The notes: generated by a model not told the origin, from the sequence alone. Numbered from the stretch's first letter, positions 50,399 to 59,495 are shown. The stretch is 64,000 nt of DNA from an uncultured Eubacteriales bacterium (GCA_905205975.1 CAJLFQ010000002.1:1-64000); one strand, 5' to 3'. Numbers and translations are program-made.

Positions 50399-51507
50399 AG
50401 CGATGCCGGATCCGGGCAGGCGCGCGCGGTCACGCGGCCGTTCTCAGCGGTCAGCACGCCGCCGACGTAGGTTTCGCCGCCGTCATGGCGGAAGGCAGGA
50501 ATCGACAGCACCGCCGTTGGAAAGTTGGCGTCGCATCTGTCCGGCGCATGCGGGGGAACCTCATAAACCGTGTGCATATGCCCGGCAAGCAGCAGCTGGA
50601 TGTTCATCCGGTTCAAAAGGCTCGTCCACGTTTCGTAGATGTCATCCGCCGGGTTGAACGGCGCGGGCATTTTTTCGACGAACGGCATATGGCAGAAGGC
50701 GATTCGGTAAAGCACGCCGGGCGCATCGTATTCCTGTTCCGCCCGGGCGAGCAGCGATTCCAAAAACTGCGTTTCCCGCCGGCGGAAGGCGCCGCAGTCG
50801 ATGACGCCGCCGTATTCGACGTGGCTGTCCGCTTTGTCTTCGCCGCAGTCGAGGACAAGCCCCCACAGCGGACCCTGCTGGAAGGTGTAGAACGTTTCCC
50901 GGCGTCCGCCGCGGCATACCGTCGGGATATAAGCGGGCAGCACGGTCGCCGCTGCGCCGCGCATATCGTGGTTCCCGCGGGCGTTGATGACCGGGCGTTC
51001 GCCGTGTACGGCGCCGGCAGACAGGCGGAACGCCGTATCGAACTGATCCGTGGAATCGCTGGAGCTGTTGAGGTCGCCGTTCAGAAGCAGGATGTCGCAG
51101 CCGCCGGACGCTTCGAATGTCTGCAGCGCCGACTCGACGCGGCCGTGCGTATCCGCAAACTGGAACAGGCGGAAGGAATCGCCGGACAGCGGGGTAAACC
51201 GGTAGGTTTTCCGGACAGTTTCAACACCGACCGGACGGTTGGAAAGCATTTCCTCATACGCGGCGAACACGACCGTGTATGCGCCGGCTTCAGAGAGCGC
51301 CGCGCCGGGGACCGGAATTTTGTGGACGCGCCCATACTGGAGCAGGCCGCATTCCTCATCGGTGAAGCGTTCGCCGGCGATTTCAATCCAGCCGATGCCC
51401 TTGCGCGCCGTGAGGAAAATGATCTGGTAGTCATGCCCGACGGCAAAGACAGAGGGGTCAAAGCGCAGGTCGCCGGCCGCTTCCGGCGTGGTGTGAGCTT
51501 CTTGCAT
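50380..51507 (-). CDS. Cytoplasmic metallophosphoesterase
   Basis: The 375-residue protein has an N-terminal beta-rich region (to about residue 125) and a calcineurin-like domain: FQFADTHGR, LLLNGDLNSSS, NARGNHDMRG, ILYRIAFCHMP-type strand and LLLAGHMHTVYE. The metal ligands are complete. No signal peptide is present, so it acts inside the cell; the substrate is unknown. The start at 51507 has AGAGGTG upstream. The C-terminal tail LHSQQN and the terminator come from the inverted duplication shared with the PFL-family gene, so this gene's end may have been replaced. Confidence 0.82.
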   Translation of the reverse strand: MQEAHTTPEAAGDLRFDPSVFAVGHDYQIIFLTARKGIGWIEIAGERFTDEECGLLQYGRVHKIPVPGAALSEAGAYTVVFAAYEEMLSNRPVGVETVRKTYRFTPLSGDSFRLFQFADTHGRVESALQTFEASGGCDILLLNGDLNSSSDSTDQFDTAFRLSAGAVHGERPVINARGNHDMRGAAATVLPAYIPTVCRGGRRETFYTFQQGPLWGLVLDCGEDKADSHVEYGGVIDCGAFRRRETQFLESLLARAEQEYDAPGVLYRIAFCHMPFVEKMPAPFNPADDIYETWTSLLNRMNIQLLLAGHMHTVYEVPPHAPDRCDANFPTAVLSIPAFRHDGGETYVGGVLTAENGRVTARACPDPASLHSQQN

Positions 51508-51602
51508 ACGGCACCTCTTCTGTTCGTTTTCTATATGATACCTGCTTTGGACGGCGGTGTCAAGACGTTTTGGAAAAAAGAGCCCCTGCACGTGAAAAAT
51601 GC

Positions 51603-51631
51603 TTGACAACGCCTGCCGAAAAACGTATAAT
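51603..51631 (+). promoter_or_regulatory. Promoter of the DUF5684-like gene
   Basis: TTGACA (51603-51608), 17 bp, TATAAT (51626-51631): a near-perfect promoter. Confidence 0.85.
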
Positions 51632-51687
51632 GTAAACATAGAAACGGATGCAGTTTCTGTATCCGACCATTGAAAGGGAGGCATAAC

Positions 51688-52443
51688 ATGAACAATTTTG
51701 ATTTCGAAGCGGACTTTGCTGCGGCTGCCGCAGGCGTTGCGGGGACGGTGCTGGTGCTTTGGCTGATTGCGCTGGCGGCCGGCATTCTGATGATCATCGC
51801 GCAGTGGCGGATTTTCAGCAAAGCGGGCGAACCCGGCTGGGCTTCGCTGATCCCCATCTACAACTTATACGTCCTCTATAAAATCACATGGGGCAGCGGC
51901 ATTCGCTTCCTGCTCCTGCTGATCCCGCTGTACAACATCATCCTCGCCATCCAGACGAATATCCGGCTTGCCCGCGCCTTCGGCAAGGACGACGGGTTTG
52001 CCGTCGGGCTGATCTTTCTGCCCAGTATTTTCATGCTGATCCTCGGCTTCGGCGGCGCGCAGTACTGCGGCGTGCCGGGCGTTTATCAGCAGCCCTACGG
52101 ACAGCCGTACGGTCAGCCGTACGGACAGCCGCAGCAGCCCTACGGACAGCCGCAGCAGCCCTACGGACAGCCGCAGCAGCCCTACGGACAGCCGCAGCAG
52201 CCCAACGCCCAGCAGTGGACGTATAACGTCCAGCAGCAGCCGCAGCAGCAGACATACGCACAGCCGCAGCAGCAGACATACGCACAGCCGCAGCAGCAGA
52301 CATACACACAGCCGCAGCAGCAGCCGTCCGGCCAGCCGCAGCAGCAGCCGCAGCAGCCGGCGTTCTGCCCGAACTGCGGTCAGGCGCTCGACCCGAATGT
52401 GAAATTCTGCCCGGGCTGCGGACAGCCGACCGGCAAGGCGTAA
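51688..52443 (+). CDS. Membrane protein with Gln/Pro/Tyr-rich repeats and C-terminal zinc ribbon (DUF5684-like)
   Basis: The 251-residue protein has hydrophobic segments at about residues 12-40, 70-90 and 105-125 with the motif GEPGWASLIPIYNLYVLYKI, seen in the DUF5684 group of small membrane proteins. It is followed by a low-complexity tail of YGQPQQP repeats (four exact 21-bp copies at 52120-52203) and QPQQQTYA repeats (three 24-bp copies at 52237-52308). The C-terminus is a zinc ribbon, CPNCGQALDPNVKFCPGCG. Strong promoter and AAAGGGAGG site. The repetitive tail could drive clustering at the membrane; function unknown. Confidence 0.78.
   Translation: MNNFDFEADFAAAAAGVAGTVLVLWLIALAAGILMIIAQWRIFSKAGEPGWASLIPIYNLYVLYKITWGSGIRFLLLLIPLYNIILAIQTNIRLARAFGKDDGFAVGLIFLPSIFMLILGFGGAQYCGVPGVYQQPYGQPYGQPYGQPQQPYGQPQQPYGQPQQPYGQPQQPNAQQWTYNVQQQPQQQTYAQPQQQTYAQPQQQTYTQPQQQPSGQPQQQPQQPAFCPNCGQALDPNVKFCPGCGQPTGKA
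52120..52308 (+). repeat. In-frame coding tandem repeats (21 bp x4, 24 bp x3)
   Basis: The TACGGACAGCCGCAGCAGCC-C unit is exact at 52120, 52141, 52162 and 52183. A CAGCCGCAGCAGCAGACATA-type 24-mer repeats at 52237, 52261 and 52285 with one change. Near-identity at DNA level implies recent slippage or recombination and likely length variation between strains. Confidence 0.9.
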
Positions 52444-52468
52444 CGCACACCACAAAATCCAAACAACA

Positions 52469-52498
52469 AAACAGCCTGCCCCTTTGGGCAGGCTGTTT
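52469..52498. terminator. Bidirectional terminator
   Basis: AAACAGCCTGCCC and complement around a CTTT loop, between convergent genes. Confidence 0.88.
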
Positions 52499-52510
52499 CA
52501 ATTTCTGGGG

Positions 52511-53320
52511 TTATTTTCCGGCGGGGGCCAAGAGGCGGAGGGCGTTTTGGGAGAGAATTTTTTCGGTCAGCGCGTCGGGCAGATTGAGGGCCAGCAGATA
52601 CCGCAGCGCGTCTGCCGGGTCGCTCCAGGGGAGGTCGCTGGCGAAAAGCAGCTTGTCGCTGTCGTGCGCGAGGAGCATGCGTTTCATCTGCGCCGGGTCG
52701 AGCGCGAACAGCGAGGTCAGCGAGGTGTCCAGCCAGACGTTCCGTCCGATGAGCAGGCGTTCGACGTCGTCCCAGCGGCGGGCACCGCCCAGATGTGCGG
52801 CGACGAGCTTCAGCTTTGGATATGTGTCCAGCACGCGGGCGATGCGTTCCGGCGACGCGTGGATGAAATCCGGGGAAAGGCAGTCCCACCCGGCATGGGT
52901 GACGACGAACAGGTCCAGCTCCATGCAGCGCGTAAAAATCGGGGCAAAGCGCGGATCGTCAATCGCGGTATGCATATAGTCGGGGTGGATTTTGATGCCG
53001 GGCAGTCCGGCGGCGGCAATGCCGGTGAGCGTTTCGTCGATAACGGTCTCGCTGCTCTCCGGGTTGACGGATCCCAGCGCAGTCAGGCGGGGATTGCGGT
53101 TCGTTTCGACGGCAAAACGGTTGACGTTTGCGGTCTGATGGTCGTTGGTTGCGATGTTCAAAACGACGGCCCGGTCGATGCCGGCTTCGTCGAGCCTGCG
53201 GATCGTGCCGGAAACGGTGCCGTCGGAATAGGTACGCATACCGGCGATGGCGGAAAGCTTTGCCAGCGCGCGCGGGGCGAGTGCATCCGGGAAACAATGG
53301 GTGTGGAAATCGATGATCAT
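52511..53320 (-). CDS. Amidohydrolase family 2 (ACMSD-like) protein
   Basis: The 269-residue TIM-barrel metalloenzyme has IIDFHTHCFP at the N-terminus, GIKIHPDYMH, VVTHAGWDC, LVAAHLGGARRW and LLFASDLPWSDP, the metal- and base-supplying motifs of the amidohydrolase_2 group (decarboxylases and hydrolases). The substrate cannot be assigned; many clostridial relatives are annotated only as amidohydrolase. AAGGAG lies ~8 bases before the ATG. It may be co-regulated with no neighbour; the upstream GH3 gene runs toward it on the same strand. Confidence 0.85.
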   Translation of the reverse strand: MIIDFHTHCFPDALAPRALAKLSAIAGMRTYSDGTVSGTIRRLDEAGIDRAVVLNIATNDHQTANVNRFAVETNRNPRLTALGSVNPESSETVIDETLTGIAAAGLPGIKIHPDYMHTAIDDPRFAPIFTRCMELDLFVVTHAGWDCLSPDFIHASPERIARVLDTYPKLKLVAAHLGGARRWDDVERLLIGRNVWLDTSLTSLFALDPAQMKRMLLAHDSDKLLFASDLPWSDPADALRYLLALNLPDALTEKILSQNALRLLAPAGK

Positions 53321-53418
53321 TGGGCGTTCTCCTTTTTCTGAAAGCAGAACCATCATACCAGAAATGTGTGAAAATTTACAGCGCCCGGCGCCGGGTCTTT
53401 TTCACCCCATATGCAGAA

Positions 53419-53451
53419 CCGCCGGGCGCACGCTGTATGTGCGCCCGGCGG
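53419..53451 (-). terminator. Hairpin after the GH3 gene
   Basis: CCGCCGGGCGCAC and GTGCGCCCGGCGG around GCTGTAT. The T tract is weak. Confidence 0.6.
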
Positions 53452-53471
53452 ATTTCAGTATGCAGACCGGT

Positions 53472-55592
53472 TTACCGCGCGGTGAGGCGGAGGCACTCGC
53501 GCAGGCCGAGTGCTTTGCTGCGAGCATCCGGCTGATGGCCGCCGATATGGAAGAAGAGGCCGCCGTCGGCTTCCGTCCGCCGCCCATCCGCGAGTACGGC
53601 TTCCGTCCAATATTGCTCTGCATGGAGCGTGACGGTTTTGGCTTCGCCCGGCGCAAGTTCGACCGGACAGAGCGCACAGAGCTGGCAGTTCGGCGTTCTC
53701 GTGCGGGAATCCCGGAACGACGCATACAGCTGCACTTTTTCCACACCGCGCATACCGCCCGTGTTGCGCACGGTGACGGTGACGTCATAGCCGTCTACCG
53801 TCTCCGACAGGGAGGCGTTTTCATATGCGGACGACGTATATGACAGGCCGAAGCCGAACGGATAGAGCGGGTCATGCGTCAGATAGCGGTATGTTCTGCC
53901 GGTCATGGCGTAGTCGGTGAAAGCGGGCAGTGCTTCGTCACAGTGGTAAACGGTGACGGGCAGACGGCCGCTCGGCGAGAATTGCCCGGCGATCAGCCCG
54001 GCGACGGCCAGTCCGCCGACGGCGCCGGGGTACCACGCGTGGATCAGGGCGTGTGCCCGCGTGCGGATCGATTCGCCGGGGTCGATGGCGCTGCCGCCCA
54101 TCAGCACGACGACGACGTCGGCGCAGGCGTCCATCACAGCGTCCGCCAGCGCCAGCTGCGCGTCCGGCAGACCGACGGAAACGCGGTCGCCGTTGTCAAA
54201 GCACGCGTTTCGCTGACCGTTTTCCTCGCCCTCGACGGTGCAGTCAAGCCCGAGGCACAAGACGACGGTATCGGCATGTTCGGCATACGTGACGGCCTCG
54301 CTGATCATATTTTTGAACCCGTCGCAGTCGTTTTTGCGCTGCCGCCAGATGTCGCAGCCGATGGCGGACCGGACGTTTTCCGCGCCGAAAACCTGGCGCA
54401 GTCCGTCGGAAACGGTGATGTATTCCGATGATTTCCCGTTGTAGTTGCCCTCCAGCGCAATGCGCGACATGGCGTTTGGGCCGATGACGGCCAGACGGCG
54501 CGGTTTTTCCGGGTCGAGCGGCAGGAAACCGTCGTTTTTCAAAAGCACAAGGCTCTCCTGCGCTGCGGACAGATTGAGCGCACGGTGTTCCGGGCATTCG
54601 ATTTTTTCAAACGGGATATCGGCATACGGGCGTTCCGCTTCAAATTCGCCGAGCAGCACGCGGATCGTATAGAGCCGGACGGCTGCTTCCGTGAGGTCTT
54701 CCTCCGTGATCAGATCGTGTTCGTAGGCGTCGAGGAGATGCGCATACGCCTCCCCGCAGTTCAGATGGCAGCCCATTTTCAGGGCTTTGGCACATGCCGC
54801 TTCGAGCGAATCCGTATAATGGTGTCCGGCGAAGATATCTTTGATGGCGCCGCAGTCCGACGTAAAGTAGCCGTCAAACTGCCACTGTGAAAAGAGAATC
54901 TCCTGCATCAGCCGCTTGCTGGCGCAGCAGGGTTCGCCGTTGGTGCGGTTGTATGCGCCCATGACGCCGGCGACACCGGCTTTGACGGCGTGTTCGAATG
55001 CGGGCAGATACGTTTCCCAGAGGTCATGCGCGCTGACTTCGGCGTTGAAGCTGTGGCGGAGCGGTTCCGGCCCGGAGTGTACGGCGAAGTGCTTGGCGCA
55101 GGCGGCCGATTTCAGAAAGGCGCCGTCGCCTTGCAGCCCCTGAATGTACCGGACGCCCAGCACAGCCGTCAGGTACGGGTCTTCGCCGAACGTTTCCTGT
55201 CCGCGCCCCCAGCGCGGGTCGCGGAAGATGTTGATGTTCGGCGTCCAGAATGTCAGGCCCTTGTAGATGTCATAGTCGCCTTTTGCCTGCGAGCTGTTGT
55301 ATTTGGCGCGCGCTTCCGTGGAAACGGCGTCGGCGACGGCCTGAACCCGATCCGGGTCAAATGTGGCGGCCAGCGCGATGGCATGGGGGAAAACCGTCGC
55401 CATGCCGGAGCGGGCAAGCCCGTGAGACGCCTCGTTCCACCAGTTGTATTCGCGGATGCCGAGGCGTTCGATGGCGGGCGCGTTGTAGAGCAGCTGAGAC
55501 GCTTTTTCCTCAACGGTCATCTGTGCGACCAGCGCAGCCGCTTTCTGCGCGGCGCGTGCATAATCCCGCGTGCTGTTTTGTCTGTCGTTCAT
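53472..55592 (-). CDS. Glycoside hydrolase family 3 (beta-glucosidase/beta-xylosidase type)
   Basis: The 706-residue enzyme has the GH3 three-part plan: N-terminal barrel (YNWWNEASHGLA, FWTPNINIFRDPRWGRGQET, AKHFAVHSGPE, GVMGAYNRTNG), the nucleophile Asp in FDGYFTSDCGA (about residue 247), an alpha/beta sandwich (ESLVLLKNDGFLPL, AVIGPNA, GLDCTVEGEE) and a C-terminal fibronectin-III-like domain (VTVTVRNTGGMRGVEKVQLY). The WNEASHG and NCGEAY elements are those of the xylosidase-like branch. No signal peptide, so it would split imported oligosaccharides. AAAGGAG precedes the ATG. The leader keeps a scrap that looks like a xylose isomerase end. Confidence 0.9.
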   Translation of the reverse strand: MNDRQNSTRDYARAAQKAAALVAQMTVEEKASQLLYNAPAIERLGIREYNWWNEASHGLARSGMATVFPHAIALAATFDPDRVQAVADAVSTEARAKYNSSQAKGDYDIYKGLTFWTPNINIFRDPRWGRGQETFGEDPYLTAVLGVRYIQGLQGDGAFLKSAACAKHFAVHSGPEPLRHSFNAEVSAHDLWETYLPAFEHAVKAGVAGVMGAYNRTNGEPCCASKRLMQEILFSQWQFDGYFTSDCGAIKDIFAGHHYTDSLEAACAKALKMGCHLNCGEAYAHLLDAYEHDLITEEDLTEAAVRLYTIRVLLGEFEAERPYADIPFEKIECPEHRALNLSAAQESLVLLKNDGFLPLDPEKPRRLAVIGPNAMSRIALEGNYNGKSSEYITVSDGLRQVFGAENVRSAIGCDIWRQRKNDCDGFKNMISEAVTYAEHADTVVLCLGLDCTVEGEENGQRNACFDNGDRVSVGLPDAQLALADAVMDACADVVVVLMGGSAIDPGESIRTRAHALIHAWYPGAVGGLAVAGLIAGQFSPSGRLPVTVYHCDEALPAFTDYAMTGRTYRYLTHDPLYPFGFGLSYTSSAYENASLSETVDGYDVTVTVRNTGGMRGVEKVQLYASFRDSRTRTPNCQLCALCPVELAPGEAKTVTLHAEQYWTEAVLADGRRTEADGGLFFHIGGHQPDARSKALGLRECLRLTAR

Positions 55593-55630
55593 GCGTACGC
55601 TCCTTTCAGCGTTTGACGCGTTGTCCGGGC

Positions 55631-55702
55631 CTATGCGCCGAACATCAGGCTGTTGATGAGGTGTTCCAGGGATTCCTGACGCCGACCGGCGGAAATCCTG
55701 CC
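55631..55702 (-). pseudogene. Remnant of a xylose isomerase C-terminus
   Basis: On the minus strand 23 codons plus a stop read ISAGRRQESLEHLINSLMF-GA, which resembles the SGRQE-LE-LLN tail of xylose isomerases. Nothing upstream continues the protein, so only the last ~70 bases remain, inside the leader of the GH3 gene and 38 bases before its start. It suggests that a xylA gene once stood next to this hydrolase and was deleted. Recognition rests on a short motif. Confidence 0.4.
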
Positions 55703-55883
55703 TATATTGTACTACACTTTGCCCGAAAATGCACGCCGCATATGGGGTCATCACGGAACAAAATCTGCCGTTTCGGCGGCGGCCGGTGTCTGAGGGGCAA
55801 AGCATTCTCCTGCGGCGGCGATATGCGCCGGATGCTGACAAAAAATAGGACGGTTTTAGTCGTTTATTCTGTTGAAACGTGCC

Positions 55884-55912
55884 TTTACAAACCGTTTCCG
55901 TTGTGATATGAT
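55884..55912 (+). promoter_or_regulatory. Promoter of the antiporter gene
   Basis: TTTACA (55884-55889), 17 bp, TATGAT (55907-55912), followed by a ~90-base leader. Confidence 0.65.
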
Positions 55913-56006
55913 TATGCTTCGGTGCGTTTGGAACCGAGAACGCCTGCAAACGGGGCGAAAACGGCCGAACGCAGCCAAACAGACACAGAAAAAGAGGATG
56001 AATGGT

Positions 56007-57290
56007 ATGCAATCACTGATGGGCATCGCCGTCGCGCTGATGGCGGGCCTTCTGCTTTCCCGCGTGGTCAAGGTGCTGCGGCTGCCTGCGGTCACGGGGT
56101 ACCTGATCGCGGGGATTCTGATCGGCCCCTACTGCCTGGGGCGTCTGGGCATCCCCGGTCTCGGATTTACCAAGATTGAAGAGGTCAAGGCGCTGGACGC
56201 GATTTCGCAGGTTGCGCTCGGCTTCATCGCATTTGCCATCGGCAACGAATTCCGTCTGAAACAGCTGAAGCAGACGGGCCGGCAGGCGACGGTCGTCGCC
56301 TTCACGCAGGCCATCGCCGCGACGCTGCTGGTGGATTTGGTGCTGATCGGCCTCCACTTCATCGTCGGCGACAAGCTGCCGATTTCCGCTGCCATCACGC
56401 TGGGCGCCATCGCCACGGCGACTGCTCCGGCGGCGACGCTGATGGTTGTCCGCCAGTACAAGGCGCACGGCAAACTGACCGACATCCTGCTGCCCATCGT
56501 CGCCTTGGACGACGCCATCGGCCTTGCGGTGTTCGCCATTTCGTTCGGCATCGCCAAAGCGCTTCTGAACGGCGAATTCAGCCTGACGGCGATTCTGCTG
56601 GAGCCGCTGATTGAAATTGTCCTCTCCGTTGCGCTCGGCTACGTCATCGGTCTGATCTTCACTTGGTTTGAGCGGTGGTTCCATTCCAACAGCAAACGCC
56701 TCTGTCTGTCGGTGACGTTTGTCATTCTGACCGTTGCGCTGTCGATGCTGGAGTTTGAAGTGGCCGGAATCCGCATCGGGTTCTCGGCGCTGCTCGTCTG
56801 CATGATGCTCGGTTCCGTTTTCTGCAACATCTGCGATTTTTCCGAAGAACTGATGGGGCGCACCGACAGGTGGACAGCGCCGCTGTTTGTGCTGTTCTTC
56901 GTGCTGAGCGGCGCAGAGCTGGAGCTGAACGTCTTCTCCGACATCGCCATTGTCGGCGTCGGCGCCGCCTATATCATTGCGCGGTCGCTGGGCAAGTGCC
57001 TCGGCGCTTACGGCGGTGCGCGCCTGATGAAGTGCGAACCGACCGTCGTCAAATATCTGGGCATTACCCTGCTCCCGCAGGCCGGCGTCGCGCTCGGCAT
57101 GTCGCTGACCGTCGCCAATACGCTCGGCGCGGAGGGCGCCATGATCCGGAACGTCTCGCTGTTCGCGGTGCTGATCTATGAGATGATCGGGCCGCTGCTC
57201 ACAAAGATCGCTCTGACGAAAGCGGGCGAAATCACGCCGGGCGCGACCGATGCGCGCGTCTCCTCCGGCGACGATGACGATGCGGAATAA
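56007..57290 (+). CDS. CPA2-type cation/proton antiporter
   Basis: The 427-residue membrane protein has about 12-13 hydrophobic helices. LLLSRVVKVLRLPAVTGYLIAGILIGP at the N-terminus, ITLGAIATATAPAATLMVV and PIVALDDAIGLAVFAI with the ion-binding Asp pair (near residue 165) match the Na+/H+ exchanger CPA2 family; LLPQAGVALGMSL is a second conserved helix. There is no C-terminal TrkA domain, only a short acidic tail (SSGDDDDAE). AAAGAGG lies 9 bases before ATG 56007; ATG 55998 overlaps it. It would exchange Na+ or K+ for protons. Single gene with own promoter and terminator. Confidence 0.9.
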   Translation: MQSLMGIAVALMAGLLLSRVVKVLRLPAVTGYLIAGILIGPYCLGRLGIPGLGFTKIEEVKALDAISQVALGFIAFAIGNEFRLKQLKQTGRQATVVAFTQAIAATLLVDLVLIGLHFIVGDKLPISAAITLGAIATATAPAATLMVVRQYKAHGKLTDILLPIVALDDAIGLAVFAISFGIAKALLNGEFSLTAILLEPLIEIVLSVALGYVIGLIFTWFERWFHSNSKRLCLSVTFVILTVALSMLEFEVAGIRIGFSALLVCMMLGSVFCNICDFSEELMGRTDRWTAPLFVLFFVLSGAELELNVFSDIAIVGVGAAYIIARSLGKCLGAYGGARLMKCEPTVVKYLGITLLPQAGVALGMSLTVANTLGAEGAMIRNVSLFAVLIYEMIGPLLTKIALTKAGEITPGATDARVSSGDDDDAE

Positions 57291-57347
57291 TCGGACGCGC
57301 CGGATCCCGTCACTCCATACGTTTTTTTCACGCTTTCCTGCATACTG

Positions 57348-57391
57348 AAACGGCTTGCCGTCTGTTCATTCCAGACGGCAAGCCGTTTTTT
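57348..57391 (+). terminator. Terminator of the antiporter gene
   Basis: AAACGGCTTGCCGTCTG and complement; a TTTTTT run follows. Just after it the 15-mer TTTTTTGATTCAGGA occurs twice in tandem (from 57386). Confidence 0.9.
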
Positions 57392-57416
57392 GATTCAGGA
57401 GTTTTTTGATTCAGGA

Positions 57417-59339
57417 TCAGTCGAACACTTCAAATCCGGCAAAGGCATATGCCGGGAGATCGCGGTCGAAGCAGACGCGGCTGCCTTCGAGGTGCCCGGA
57501 GGCGTTCCAGAATTCGACGCGGCTGTATGCGCGGTCCAGCGCGATGACCGGCGTCAGCACGGCGTCGGGGAAGATGTTCCACAATCCGACGGCCATCGAC
57601 GATGCGCCGCGCTTGCAGAGCAGATAGAGATCCGGGTTGCCCGGGCAGACGGCGGGAAGCGGTTTGCGCCCAAGCCACTCTGCCGCACGGATGAGCTGAT
57701 TCTGGCGGTAGTAGCTGCGCTGGAAACGGTCGGAACCGTAGGCGTGTTCGGCGTCATAGCCGAGTACCAGAAAGCGCGTGCCATCGGTGTTTTCATAGCG
57801 GAACGCGGAGACGGCCGGTTCCGCGAGGACAAATTCCGACAGCGCTTCGGCGCCGGGCTTCAGCGTCAGCCCCATCAGACCGCTTGTTTCGCTCAGGGCA
57901 AACGGGGCGACGTCGTCTTCTGCGTAGAAGCGTTCCAGCCCCGGCTTTTCGGAAAGCGGCGCTGCGGCGGCAAGCCCCGTATCGACGCCGCGTTCTTCCA
58001 GAATCTGCGCGGCTTTGACGTCGAGCATCAGCCCGGCGGGCAGCGGAAGGGCGATGTATTTTGCGTTTTCGCCCATGACGGCGCAGACGTTCGAAGGGTC
58101 GTAGGAAATGGGCAGGGAGCAGTTGGTCAGGAGCTGCTGCTCCGGCTGATAGAAATCGGCGTGGACATAGCTGACGCCGATCTCGCGGAAGGGGTCTTCA
58201 ATTGTCCGGCCGAGCAGCTTCTTCATCGTGCAGCAGACGCCGATGCCGGCGTCGGATTTGCCGGCAAACCGGCGGTGGATTTCCGCGGCGACGGTGCGGT
58301 TGCGCGCTGCGCGGTCGGCATAGCCGGTTTCACAGAGCGGTCGGGCGTTGTAGTCGACGCCGTATTTCAGGATGCCGTCCAGCCGGTTGTCGGCGCGGAG
58401 GGCGGTGTCGAACAGCTCCAGATAGGCGGACGGCACCATGTAACGCGGGCGGGGATAGACGTCGCCTTCCGCCAGCACCTCAATGCCCTGCGCTTCGCAC
58501 CAGTGGCTCTGCATGCGCTCCAGCTCGATGACATAGGCGAGCCGGTCGGCCGGTTTGCTCCAGCGGGCAGCCGGCCAATAGGGGGCGCCGATCTGCCGCA
58601 GGAAGGGTTTGGTCTTTCCGGCCATGATGTGCGCCAGCTCGATGGAATCGACGCCGTCGCCGTCCCAGACGGTGATGCAGGAACAGGCGCCGAAACGGAT
58701 GGCAGGGTTCACGCGGTCGACGGCCGCCCGCATCTGCCGGGCAAAATTGCGCAGCGTGTCGCCCATGAGATGGTAGAATGTGTCGCGGTACCGGTTCGGC
58801 CCGCCGGTGAACGCCTTGGTCAGGACATCTTCGGGGGCGATATCCTCGCCCAAACGGCGGCGCAGCTCCGCCATATGGCGGTCGCAGATGCAGCCGCAGC
58901 CGCCGCGGGTGCCGAGGCGGTAGTCGTCGTCGATCATGATGAGGTCCGGGCCGGTCTCTGCAAGGCGGCCGATGTGGCGGCAGACAGCGCCGGAAAAGGA
59001 TGGGTCGAGCGGGCAGAAGGAGTCTTCCGCGCAGATTTGGCCTTTCAGACCGACGAGCCGGGTGAAGCCGCCCTCAGGCTCTGCGGGATAAGGCACCGGG
59101 TGTGCGCCGCCGTGGCCGATGGTTGAAATCCAGACGCCGACTTCCAGCCCGGCGGCGCGGTAAATCGGGATGGCTCTGGTCAGCGCTTCGTAGTCGCGTT
59201 CGTTTTCCGCTTCGGTGCCGAACCCTTGACCGGGGCAGAGAAACACGCGGGAAGCGCCGAGACGCTTGACTTCGCGGATGTTCTCTTCATAATGCTCTGC
59301 AAATCGGACGAGCGGGACGGAGACGGTGTAGGATTGCAT
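57417..59339 (-). CDS. Uncharacterised ~640-residue protein, possible TIM-barrel glycoside hydrolase
   Basis: A clear gene: AGGAGG site ~8 bases before the ATG, normal codon use, 640 residues, no signal peptide. The N-terminal ~350 residues alternate strand/helix patterns like a TIM barrel (REVKRLGASRVFLCPGQGFG; GLEVGVWISTIGHGG; DLIMIDDDYRLG with acidic residues; FGACSCITVWDGDGVD). A CGCICDRH cluster lies near residue 150. The later part (VSAFRYENTDGTRFLVLGYD) looks like a beta-galactosidase-type C-terminal domain. I cannot name the family. The place among GH genes supports a role in carbohydrate use. Confidence 0.65.
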   Translation of the reverse strand: MQSYTVSVPLVRFAEHYEENIREVKRLGASRVFLCPGQGFGTEAENERDYEALTRAIPIYRAAGLEVGVWISTIGHGGAHPVPYPAEPEGGFTRLVGLKGQICAEDSFCPLDPSFSGAVCRHIGRLAETGPDLIMIDDDYRLGTRGGCGCICDRHMAELRRRLGEDIAPEDVLTKAFTGGPNRYRDTFYHLMGDTLRNFARQMRAAVDRVNPAIRFGACSCITVWDGDGVDSIELAHIMAGKTKPFLRQIGAPYWPAARWSKPADRLAYVIELERMQSHWCEAQGIEVLAEGDVYPRPRYMVPSAYLELFDTALRADNRLDGILKYGVDYNARPLCETGYADRAARNRTVAAEIHRRFAGKSDAGIGVCCTMKKLLGRTIEDPFREIGVSYVHADFYQPEQQLLTNCSLPISYDPSNVCAVMGENAKYIALPLPAGLMLDVKAAQILEERGVDTGLAAAAPLSEKPGLERFYAEDDVAPFALSETSGLMGLTLKPGAEALSEFVLAEPAVSAFRYENTDGTRFLVLGYDAEHAYGSDRFQRSYYRQNQLIRAAEWLGRKPLPAVCPGNPDLYLLCKRGASSMAVGLWNIFPDAVLTPVIALDRAYSRVEFWNASGHLEGSRVCFDRDLPAYAFAGFEVFD

Positions 59340-59399
59340 AAAAAAACCTCCTGAAACAGGATTTTGAAACATGTGGCAGCGCGCGGATGCAGGGGGTGG

Positions 59400-59495
59400 G
59401 GTACCTCGGTGGATACGCAAAGTTCCACCTCATCCGGCGAAAGCAATTTTCACGGAAAATTGTTTTCGCCACCTTCCCCTGCATAGGGGAAGGCT
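59400..59495. repeat. MITE-like intergenic repeat, copy H (single arm)
   Basis: Begins ACCTCGGTGGATACGCAAAG as in copy D, then TTCCACCTCATCC, a 16-bp stem with ACG loop at 59436-59470 (one G-T wobble) and the small hairpin at 59472-59493. It lies directly upstream of the 57.4-59.3 kb gene. Confidence 0.82.

Noticed and set aside
57390..59126. 578-codon plus-strand frame opposite the unknown 640-residue gene
   Set aside because: No ribosome site at its start, biased antisense composition; the minus-strand gene has an ideal AGGAGG site.
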